This document shows, piece after piece, positions 57,445-64,000 of a DNA stretch of 64,000 nucleotides (the first letter of the stretch is position 1; each line of letters opens with the position of its first letter). Under the pieces are notes generated by a model, which worked only from the letters and a program-made list of their open reading frames with translations, searched no databases and had not been told where the DNA came from. The stretch is taken from the NCBI GenBank assembly GCA_002683405.1, contig NYTH01000057.1, positions 62,001 to 126,000 of the forward strand. The letters are read 5' to 3'. Origin of the DNA: Salinisphaeraceae bacterium. Its GTDB lineage: Bacteria; Pseudomonadota; Gammaproteobacteria; Nevskiales; Salinisphaeraceae. The position numbers and the translations under genes were made by a program.

Positions 57445-58453
57445 AGCAGCCAAGACCGCGGACATGCCGGACGGCACGGCGCGGGCCGCCATATTCCTGC
57501 TGTCGCTGGGCGAGTCCCAGGCGGCGGCGGTCATGAAGCACATGGGTGCCCGCGAGGTGCAGAAGCTCGGGTCCGCCATGGCGGCCATTCGGGATGTGTC
57601 GCAGACGCAGGCCGAATCCGTCATGCAGGATTTCGTGAACACCATGGAAAAGCAGACGGCCCTGGGCGTGGGGGCCGAGGACTACGTGCGCAAGGTGCTT
57701 TACGAGGCCCTGGGCGAGGACAAGGCCAGCGGTCTGATGGACCGCGTGCTCATGGGGCACAACAGCAAGGGTCTGGAGTCGCTCAAGTGGATGGATCCGC
57801 GCGCGGTGGCCCAGCTCATTCGCAACGAGCATCCGCAGATCGTGGCCATCGTGCTCAGCTATCTGGAGGAGGATCAGGCGGCACAGATTCTCATGCACCT
57901 GCCCGAGCGCAACCGCCACGACATCATCATGCGGGTGGCGCGGCTGGACGGCATTCAGCAGTCCGCGCTGAAGGAACTCGACGAGATCATGGAGCGGCAG
58001 TTCGCCGGCAACGAGGGTTTGCAGTCGTCCAACGTGGGCGGCATGCGGGCGGCGGCCAACATCGTGAACATGCTCGCCTCCAGCGATGAACAATCCATCC
58101 TGGGGCAGATCGGCAAGATCGACGAAACCCTGGCCACCAGCATCCAGGACCTGATGTTCACCTTCGACGATCTGGCGTCCCTGGAGGACCGCGACCTGCA
58201 GCGCGTGCTGCGGGAGATCGACAAGGCCGTGCTGGGCGCAGCGCTCAAGGGCGCCGAGTCGCGCGTGGCCGAGAAGATATTCCGCAACATGTCGGAGCGG
58301 GCCGCCGAAATGATTCGCGAGGACATGGAGGCCGCCGGTCCGCTCAAGCTGTCGGAAGTGGAGGACGCCCAGAAGGAGATGCTGGCGGTGGCGCGTCAGC
58401 TCGCGGACGACGGCGAGATCAGCATCGCCAGCGGCGGCGACGACTATGTCTGA
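57437..58453 (+). CDS. fliG: Motor switch protein FliG
   Basis: This 338-residue protein has the FliG motifs AAIFLLSLGESQAAAVMKHM, IRNEHPQIVAIVLSYLEEDQ and the C-terminal MFTFDDLASLEDRDLQRVLR with charged motor residues. It couples the stator to rotor torque. The ATG at 57437 overlaps the fliF end. Confidence 0.96.
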   Translation: MPEAAKTADMPDGTARAAIFLLSLGESQAAAVMKHMGAREVQKLGSAMAAIRDVSQTQAESVMQDFVNTMEKQTALGVGAEDYVRKVLYEALGEDKASGLMDRVLMGHNSKGLESLKWMDPRAVAQLIRNEHPQIVAIVLSYLEEDQAAQILMHLPERNRHDIIMRVARLDGIQQSALKELDEIMERQFAGNEGLQSSNVGGMRAAANIVNMLASSDEQSILGQIGKIDETLATSIQDLMFTFDDLASLEDRDLQRVLREIDKAVLGAALKGAESRVAEKIFRNMSERAAEMIREDMEAAGPLKLSEVEDAQKEMLAVARQLADDGEISIASGGDDYV

Positions 58454-59042
58454 CGTGCTGCTGGCCGAACAGGCGCAAGACGCCCGGCCGTGGCCGCTGC
58501 CGGAGTTCGCGGCGCGCCGGGACGAACCGCCGAGCGTGGCGAAACTCGAGGAGATCGAGCAGGCCGCCTATCGCGAGGGCTTCGAACAGGGCCGCGCCGA
58601 GGGCTGGAAGACCGGTGAAACCCAGGTCCGCGACCTGCGGCGTCAGCTCGGCCTGCTGGTGCGGCAGGTCATCGAGCCGCTCGCCGAAACCGAAGTGGAA
58701 ACCGAAAAGGCAATCGTCGCGCTGGCCTGTGAAGTGGCCGGGGCGCTGGTGTGCCGTCAGATCGAACAGGACCCGGAAATTGTCGGCGACATGGTGACCC
58801 GCGCCCTGCGCATGATGGACCGCAGCAGCGGCCGGGTGGAGATCAGCCTGCACCCGAAGGATATGGAACTGCTGGGGCCCGTGCTTGCCGGCGATCCGGA
58901 TTTCTCGGCCGTGTCCTTCACCTCCGATTCCGCGCTGGAGCGGGGCGATTTTTTTCTGCACACCGAAAACGCGGCCATCGACGGCCGCCTGGAAACACGC
59001 ACGCAGCGGCTGCGTGAGCAGCTGCTGGGAGAGCGCGGATGA
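58446..59042 (+). CDS. fliH: Flagellar export ATPase regulator FliH
   Basis: This 198-residue protein has the FliH glycine-repeat helix (AAYREGFEQGRAEGWKTGET), then a stalk and a C-terminal domain (RVEISLHPKDMELLGPVLAG). It binds and regulates the FliI ATPase at the export gate. It overlaps fliG and fliI by 8 and 4 bp. Confidence 0.93.
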   Translation: MSDVLLAEQAQDARPWPLPEFAARRDEPPSVAKLEEIEQAAYREGFEQGRAEGWKTGETQVRDLRRQLGLLVRQVIEPLAETEVETEKAIVALACEVAGALVCRQIEQDPEIVGDMVTRALRMMDRSSGRVEISLHPKDMELLGPVLAGDPDFSAVSFTSDSALERGDFFLHTENAAIDGRLETRTQRLREQLLGERG

Positions 59043-60415
59043 CCACCACGACCGGCCATGCCGTCCCGCTGCACAGCCGAGTCGCGGCCTACGGCGGCCG
59101 GCCGCTGGATCACGGCTTCGTGGTGGAAGGCCTGCTGCAGCGCGCCGTGGGTCTGACCCTCGAAGCCAGCGGCTGCCAGCTGCAGATCGGCGCCCGCTGT
59201 CTGATCAACCGGCCGGAGGGCGGCGGGATCGAGGCGGAAGTGGTGGGCTTCGCCGGCGAGCGCACGTTTCTCATGCCCACCGGCGACATGGACGGACTGG
59301 TCCCCAGAGCACGCGTGCGCCCGCTGCCGGGGGCCGGCAATGTGCAGGTGGGCGAAGCGATGCTGGGCCGGGTCATTGACGGCGCCGGCATGCCGCTGGA
59401 CGGCAAGCCCGCGCCTCGGACAGACCATCAGGTGCCGCTGACCGGCCTGCCGATCAATCCCCTCATCCGCGAGCCGGTGACCGAGCCGCTCGACGTGGGC
59501 GTGCGCGCCATCAACGGCCTGCTCACCGTGGGGCGTGGCCAGCGCATCGGGCTGTTCGCCGGCAGCGGCGTGGGCAAGAGCACCCTGCTGGGCATGATGA
59601 CCCGTTTCACCGCCGCCGACGTCATCGTGGTGGGTCTGATCGGCGAGCGCGGCCGTGAAGTCCGGGATTTTGTCAGCAAGGTGCTGGGTGACCAGGGCAT
59701 CAAGCGCGCCGTGGTGATCGCCACGCCGGCCGATCGCCCGCCGCTCATGCGGATTCGCGGCGCCTGGCTGGCCACCGCCGTGGCGGAACATTTCCGCGAC
59801 CAGGGCAAGCAGGTGCTGCTGCTGATGGACTCGCTTACCCGCTTTGCCCAGGCGCAGCGCGAGGTGGGCCTGGCCGTGGGTGAGCCGCCGACCACGCGCG
59901 GTTACCCGCCGTCGGTGTTCACGCGGATACCGCAGCTGGTGGAGCGCGCCGGCACCTCGGGCGGCAAGGGCGCCATCACGGGCATCTACACCGTGCTGAC
60001 CGAGGGCGACGACCCAAATGATCCGGTGGCCGATACGGCGCGCGCCATCCTCGACGGCCACATCATGCTTTCGCGCGAGGTGGCCGAAGCCGGCCGCTAT
60101 CCGGCCATCGATATCGAAAGTTCCGTGAGCCGGCTGGCCAACGACATCGTTTCGCCCCGGCAGGCCGAGGCCGCCCATCGGTTCCGGCAGCTCTACAGTC
60201 GCTACACCGCCAGCAGCGACCTGATCCAGCTCGGCGCCTACAAGAAGGGCACCGATCCGGACACCGACCTGGCGATTGCCAAATGGCCCGGCATTCGCCA
60301 GTACCTGTCGCAGGGGCGGCACGAGCCGGCCAGCCTGGCGGATTGCGAGCGGCAGCTGCAGGCCCTGCTGCAGCCGGCCGAACGCGAGGCGGAGGTGGCT
60401 CATGACGCGGCGTGA
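59039..60415 (+). CDS. fliI: Flagellum-specific export ATPase FliI
   Basis: This 458-residue protein has Walker A GLFAGSGVGKSTLLGMM near residue 180. Walker B is VLLLMDSLTRFAQAQRE, and the family segment GEPPTTRGYPPSVFTRIPQL follows. It is related to the F1 beta subunit and powers unfolding of export substrates in the cytoplasm. Full length. Confidence 0.97.
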   Translation: MTTTTGHAVPLHSRVAAYGGRPLDHGFVVEGLLQRAVGLTLEASGCQLQIGARCLINRPEGGGIEAEVVGFAGERTFLMPTGDMDGLVPRARVRPLPGAGNVQVGEAMLGRVIDGAGMPLDGKPAPRTDHQVPLTGLPINPLIREPVTEPLDVGVRAINGLLTVGRGQRIGLFAGSGVGKSTLLGMMTRFTAADVIVVGLIGERGREVRDFVSKVLGDQGIKRAVVIATPADRPPLMRIRGAWLATAVAEHFRDQGKQVLLLMDSLTRFAQAQREVGLAVGEPPTTRGYPPSVFTRIPQLVERAGTSGGKGAITGIYTVLTEGDDPNDPVADTARAILDGHIMLSREVAEAGRYPAIDIESSVSRLANDIVSPRQAEAAHRFRQLYSRYTASSDLIQLGAYKKGTDPDTDLAIAKWPGIRQYLSQGRHEPASLADCERQLQALLQPAEREAEVAHDAA

Positions 60416-60854
60416 AAGACAGCTGACCACACTGGGTCGCCTCAAGTCGCTGACCCGGGACGAGGCCCGGCGCCGGCTTGGCGCGGCGCAGAGCGAGCAC
60501 GCCCAGCAGCAGGCCAGGCTGCAGGAGCTCACGAGCTACCTGCAGGATTACCGCAGGCTGGCGGTGAGCGGGAGCAGTCCGACCGTGCACATGAATCGCG
60601 AGCATTTCATCACGCGCCTGCATCAGGCCGTGGACCTGCAGACCACCGTGGTCGCGCAGAGCGAAAGCCGGGTGCGCCAGGCCGAGCTGGGCTGGATGGC
60701 CACCCGGCAGGATGCCCGGAGCGTGGACCGACTGCTCGAGAATGAGCGGCAGTCGCAGCAGCAGGCGCAGGATCGCCGCGAGCAGTCCGCGCTGGATGAG
60801 CATGCCGTGCTGCAGTTCGGTCGCGCCGGCGCGAACGGGCTGGCCGGCGGATGA
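60402..60854 (+). CDS. fliJ: Flagellar export chaperone FliJ
   Basis: The protein has 150 residues from the ATG at 60402 (MTRRERQLTTLGRLKSLTRD), just inside the end of fliI. It is almost all coiled coil (QQQARLQELTSYLQDYRR), the usual form of FliJ, which fits in the FliI hexamer and helps recycle chaperones. The position after fliI supports the call. Confidence 0.9.
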   Translation: MTRRERQLTTLGRLKSLTRDEARRRLGAAQSEHAQQQARLQELTSYLQDYRRLAVSGSSPTVHMNREHFITRLHQAVDLQTTVVAQSESRVRQAELGWMATRQDARSVDRLLENERQSQQQAQDRREQSALDEHAVLQFGRAGANGLAGG

Positions 60855-61888
60855 TCATGGGCCAGACGGGCGGCGCTGCGCCGCTGACCGGCTTCGAGCC
60901 GGCCAGCGGTCGTTCCGCACGCCCCGATAGCGCGGGTGACGCGCCGACACAGGAGAGCGCCGCAGGGCTGCCCGGCCTGTTCTCGACGCTGATGCCCGCA
61001 CCGGATGCGCCAGACCCGCCGGCAGCGGCGTCAGCCAGGCCGGCCGGGCTACCGCCGGCCACCGCCGCCACCGCCCACGCCATGCCCCGGGATACGGCAG
61101 CAGCGGGCATGACAGACCGCGCCGGCGATACGCTGCCGGAGGGTCCGCACCGCATACAGCAGACGCTGGACCTGGCGCGGCAATCGCGATCCGGTGACGG
61201 CCTCGCACCGCCGGCCCCGGCGGCCGAGCAGGCGCCTGCCTCGCGCGCCTTGCCGGTTGAACAGCCGGCGCTGGCCAACGCGCTTCGCCAGGCGATGACC
61301 GGTCTCGAGGGCCCGCCCCCGTCGCCGCTCGCCCGGCTCGATACGGCTTCGATGGCCCCGCCAATGGATACAGGCACGCAGGCGGGCCCGCCCACGACTG
61401 CCATAGCCCAGGTGCCGGCCACGACGGCGACCTCGGCGACCGCAGCCGGCGTGCCGGCGGCCGCGCCGTCGTTCATCACCGCGGGCCAACCGGACGCAGT
61501 GGCCGATCAGGTCGAATGGTCGCTCAGGCAGGGTCTGCGGCAAGTCGAACTGCGTCTGCATCCGGAGAAGCTGGGTCGCGTGGACATCCACATGCGGCTG
61601 GACGGTGACCAGGTGAGCCTGCAGGTGGTGGCCTCGACGGCGGCCGGGCGGGACACCGTGGAAGCCGGGCTCCACCGCCTGCGCGACATGCTGGCGGAGC
61701 AGGGGCTCAACCTCGCCCAATCCGATGTTTCAGACGGCTCGGCGCATGCCCGCCCTGACCATCGAGACCGCGAAACCGGGCCCGCGAACCCGATCGGCAT
61801 GGCCGGCGTGGCAGACGACGAGACGCCCGGCGCCGCGCCGCTGGCCGCGTCCGCCGGGTCCCGAGGGCTGCTCGACACCTTCGCCTGA
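60851..61888 (+). CDS. fliK: Hook-length control protein FliK
   Basis: This is a 345-residue protein. The N-terminal 200 residues are Pro/Ala-rich and poorly ordered, as in molecular rulers. The C-terminal FliK core (about 215-300) contains LRQVELRLHPEKLGRVDIHM and RDTVEAGLHRLRDMLAEQGL. FliK switches export from hook to filament proteins. The start overlaps the fliJ stop, and a terminator follows. Confidence 0.92.
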   Translation: MIMGQTGGAAPLTGFEPASGRSARPDSAGDAPTQESAAGLPGLFSTLMPAPDAPDPPAAASARPAGLPPATAATAHAMPRDTAAAGMTDRAGDTLPEGPHRIQQTLDLARQSRSGDGLAPPAPAAEQAPASRALPVEQPALANALRQAMTGLEGPPPSPLARLDTASMAPPMDTGTQAGPPTTAIAQVPATTATSATAAGVPAAAPSFITAGQPDAVADQVEWSLRQGLRQVELRLHPEKLGRVDIHMRLDGDQVSLQVVASTAAGRDTVEAGLHRLRDMLAEQGLNLAQSDVSDGSAHARPDHRDRETGPANPIGMAGVADDETPGAAPLAASAGSRGLLDTFA

Positions 61889-61909
61889 AACCGCATCGTT
61901 CAATACCCA

Positions 61910-61934
61910 AGCCGCGGCCCGACCGCGGTTTTTT
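61910..61934 (+). terminator. Rho-independent terminator after fliK
   Basis: CCGCGG (61912-61917) pairs with CCGCGG (61923-61928), with flanking A/G to T extensions and a 5-base loop, followed by six Ts. It separates fliEFGHIJK from fliL. Confidence 0.75.
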
Positions 61935-62040
61935 CTTGGCCGTCGGTTTTTCGTCGCCCGGGTTTGCGGGCGGAGCCAAATACCCGTCACTACGCTCGGA
62001 ATGAACATGCTCCGGGCACCTGGATGCCCCCGGTGAGCCG

Positions 62041-62056
62041 TGGAACAGCGTTTGCT
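62041..62056 (+). promoter_or_regulatory. Sigma-54 promoter of the fliL operon
   Basis: TGGAACAGCGTTTGCT with GG (62042-62043) and GC (62054-62055) ten bases apart, 39 bp before fliL. Together with the terminator it shows that fliLMN is a separate unit. Confidence 0.8.
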
Positions 62057-62095
62057 ACCTGTTGACCGAACACCCTTCAACGCAGGATCTGGCAG

Positions 62096-62605
62096 ATGGC
62101 AGCAAACGAAGCAGCGGTAGAGCCCGGCATGGCCGCGGCACCCGCACCCGCAAAAGGCGGCGGCCGGAAATGGCTGGTGGTTTCGCTGCTGGTCCTGCTG
62201 CTGGCCGGCGGGGGCGGGGCGGCCTGGTATGTCCTGATGGCCCAGCCGGCGGGGGACGAGGCGGGCGCGAAGGATGCGCCGAAAGCCAAGCTCCAGTACA
62301 TCGCCATCGAGCCCACCTTCACGGTGAATCTGGCCGACAAGCCCGCGCTGCGTTTCCTGCAGCTGCAGATGGAGGTGGCCACGCGCGATCCGAAGACCCT
62401 GCTGCACATCGAGGAGCACATGCCGGCCATCCGGCACAACCTGCTGATGCTGTTCGGCTCGAAAAGCTATGAGGATCTGCGCAGCCGGGAGGGTAAACAG
62501 GCCCTGCAGCAGGCCGCGCTGGACGAGATTCGCGCCACGCTGACCCGTCAGGACGTTGCCGGCGACGTCGAGTCGGTTCTGTTCACCAGCTTCGTGATGC
62601 AATGA
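62096..62605 (+). CDS. fliL: Flagellar basal-body-associated protein FliL
   Basis: This 169-residue protein has one N-terminal membrane helix (WLVVSLLVLLLAGGGGAAWY, about residues 25-44). A periplasmic domain has FLQLQMEVATRDPKTLLHIE and the conserved RDxLLMLF-like IRHNLLMLFGSKSYEDLRSR. It supports the stator in the inner membrane. The stop overlaps the fliM start. Confidence 0.95.
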   Translation: MAANEAAVEPGMAAAPAPAKGGGRKWLVVSLLVLLLAGGGGAAWYVLMAQPAGDEAGAKDAPKAKLQYIAIEPTFTVNLADKPALRFLQLQMEVATRDPKTLLHIEEHMPAIRHNLLMLFGSKSYEDLRSREGKQALQQAALDEIRATLTRQDVAGDVESVLFTSFVMQ

Positions 62606-63600
62606 GCGACCAGGACATTCTCTCCCAGGACGAGATCGACGCGCTGCTCAACGGCGTTGACAGCGGCAAGCTCGACACCAGTACCGATGTGCCCGTGCCG
62701 GGCGAGGCCGTGCCGGTTGATCTGGCCAGTCAGGACCGGATCGTGCGCGGCCGCATGCCCACCCTGGAAATGATCAACGAGCGTTTTGCACGGGGTTTTC
62801 GCGTCAGCCTGTTCAACATGCTGCGCCGTTCGCCGGAATTGACGGTGGAGGGCGTGGAAACCATCAAGTACGCCGATTACCTGCACCGGCTCTACGTGCC
62901 GAGCAATCTGAACGTGGTGCGCATGGCGCCGCTGCGCGGCAACGCGCTGATCGTGTTCGAGCCGCGGCTGGTGTTCACGGTGGTCGACAATTTCTTTGGC
63001 GGGGATGGCCGCTACAACACCCGCATCGAGGGGCGCGAATTCACGCCCACCGAGATGCGCGTGGTGCAGCTCATCCTGGAGCGGGCGTTCAAGGATCTCA
63101 CCGAGGCCTGGAGCGCGGTGATCGATCTGGAATTCACCCACCAGCAGTCCGAGGTGAATCCGCATCTGGCGACGATCGTCAGCCCCAGCGAGATCGTGGT
63201 GGTCAACCGCTTCCGGCTGGAGCTGGACGGCGGCGGCGGTGAAATTCACGTGACCATGCCCTACGCCATGCTCGAACCCATTCGCGAACTGCTGGACGCC
63301 GGCATCCAGAGTGACCGCAAGGAGCGCGACGACCACTGGAGCCGGGCGCTGCAGGCGCAGGTTCGTGATGCCGAGGTCGACATCAGCAGCCTCCTGGTCG
63401 AGAAGCGCCTGCGCCTGGCCGATCTGATCAAGCTCAAGGCCGGCGACGTGATTCCCATCGATCTGCCGGACGAAATCGATCTGCGTGTGGAGGGCGTTCC
63501 CACCTTCCGGGGCGTGTTCGGCACTTCCGGCGGCTTCAACGCGATTCAGATCAAGAGAGTGCTGCGGCATAGCGCCTCGCAGGCTCCCACCAAGCACTAA
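62602..63600 (+). CDS. fliM: Motor switch protein FliM
   Basis: This 332-residue protein has the N-terminal CheY-binding motif ILSQDEIDALLNGV. The middle domain has the GGxG-type loop (FFGGDGRYNT), and the C-terminal domain is FliN-like (IKLKAGDVIPIDLPDEIDLR). It receives phospho-CheY to set rotation direction. It is 11 bp from fliN. Confidence 0.96.
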   Translation: MSDQDILSQDEIDALLNGVDSGKLDTSTDVPVPGEAVPVDLASQDRIVRGRMPTLEMINERFARGFRVSLFNMLRRSPELTVEGVETIKYADYLHRLYVPSNLNVVRMAPLRGNALIVFEPRLVFTVVDNFFGGDGRYNTRIEGREFTPTEMRVVQLILERAFKDLTEAWSAVIDLEFTHQQSEVNPHLATIVSPSEIVVVNRFRLELDGGGGEIHVTMPYAMLEPIRELLDAGIQSDRKERDDHWSRALQAQVRDAEVDISSLLVEKRLRLADLIKLKAGDVIPIDLPDEIDLRVEGVPTFRGVFGTSGGFNAIQIKRVLRHSASQAPTKH

Positions 63601-63611
63601 GGAGAAACAGC

Positions 63612-63983
63612 ATGTCCACAGGCAATCCGGCCTCCGGCCAGCAGCCCGATGGCGCCGACTACGACCGCGCCGATTTCCAGCAGCTCAACGAAGACAAGAG
63701 CGCCGCGCCGCTCGACAAGGGTGAGGTGAATCTGGACGTCATTCTCGACGTGTCGGTCACGCTGTCCATGGAGGTCGGCCGCGCGCGCATCCCCATTCGC
63801 AACCTGCTGCAGCTCAACCAGGGCTCGGTGGTCGAGCTGGACCGGCTGTCGGGCGAGCCGCTGGATGTGTACGTCAACAACACGCTGGTGGCGCACGGCG
63901 AAGTGGTCACCGTGAACGACAAGTTCGGCGTGCGGCTGGTGGACGTGGTCAGTCCCGCCGAGCGCATTCGCAAGCTGTCCTGA
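63612..63983 (+). CDS. fliN: Motor switch protein FliN
   Basis: This 123-residue protein has the C-terminal SpoA fold with LDVSVTLSMEVGRARIPIRN, GSVVELDRLSGEPLDVYVNN and GEVVTVNDKFGVRLVDVV. It forms the lower part of the C-ring. It has AAGGAGAAA 7 bp before the ATG. Confidence 0.96.
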   Translation: MSTGNPASGQQPDGADYDRADFQQLNEDKSAAPLDKGEVNLDVILDVSVTLSMEVGRARIPIRNLLQLNQGSVVELDRLSGEPLDVYVNNTLVAHGEVVTVNDKFGVRLVDVVSPAERIRKLS

Positions 63984-64000
63984 ATGACGATGGAGCAGGG
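63984..64000 (+). CDS. Start of the next flagellar gene, probably fliO (cut by window end)
   Basis: An ATG directly abuts the fliN stop and reads on to the last base (MTMEQ). Only five codons are visible, so identity as fliO is inferred from the usual fliN-fliO order alone. Confidence 0.3.

Noticed and set aside
55765-57645. Minus-strand open frame of about 620 codons opposite fliF
   Set aside because: No recognisable fold, and fliF on the other strand is intact.

Overview
The window is high-GC bacterial DNA, and its gene content points to a motile gammaproteobacterium. The flagellar block runs flgN-flgM-flgA, cheV, flgBCDEFGHIJKL, fliC, flaG-fliD-fliS, a PilZ-like gene, a LuxR-type regulator, rpoN, fleQ, then fliEFGHIJK and fliLMN(O). 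That order, with a private sigma-54 gene beside fleQ, resembles Xanthomonadales/Lysobacterales-type clusters. The taxonomic placement is inference from gene order only. I saw no rRNA, tRNA, CRISPR array, insertion sequence or phage gene.

Positions 1-12,406 are a mixed region: the 3' part of a large beta-helix surface protein, an AraC regulator divergent from a fatty acid desaturase, a cupin dioxygenase and an Lgt-like/TlpA thioredoxin fusion, a small membrane protein, an outer-membrane beta-barrel, and a Ser/Thr kinase followed by a caspase-like lipoprotein.

Positions 12,435-32,689 are a single minus-strand run. In transcription order it encodes: a FAD/NAD(P) plus two cyclic-nucleotide-binding plus four [4Fe-4S] fusion; a membrane protein with paired histidines; an inner-membrane decaheme cytochrome with an FHA-like cytoplasmic head; a lipoprotein with two HbpS/GlcG-like domains; an outer-membrane barrel; a decaheme cytochrome with a LVIVD beta-propeller; and a pentaheme-type cytochrome. 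A PP2C phosphatase, a double-FHA protein and the cytochrome c maturation genes ccmF-G-H-I follow. Together this looks like a redox path from cytoplasmic NAD(P)H across both membranes, with the factors that mature its hemes and a phosphothreonine signalling module in the same run. A good sigma-70 promoter and a Fur-box-like sequence lie upstream of the first gene. I consider this the most novel part of the window.

Positions 32,980-33,954 encode a nitronate monooxygenase-like protein with its own terminator. From 34,165 to the end is the flagellar cluster. Four sigma-54-type sites (flgA, flgB, fliE, fliL) share an unusual GGAAC -24 element, and four sigma-28-type sites precede flgM, cheV, fliC and the LuxR-type regulator. 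This supports a FleQ/RpoN then FliA hierarchy with FlgM feedback. No gene-free stretch exceeds 300 bases.
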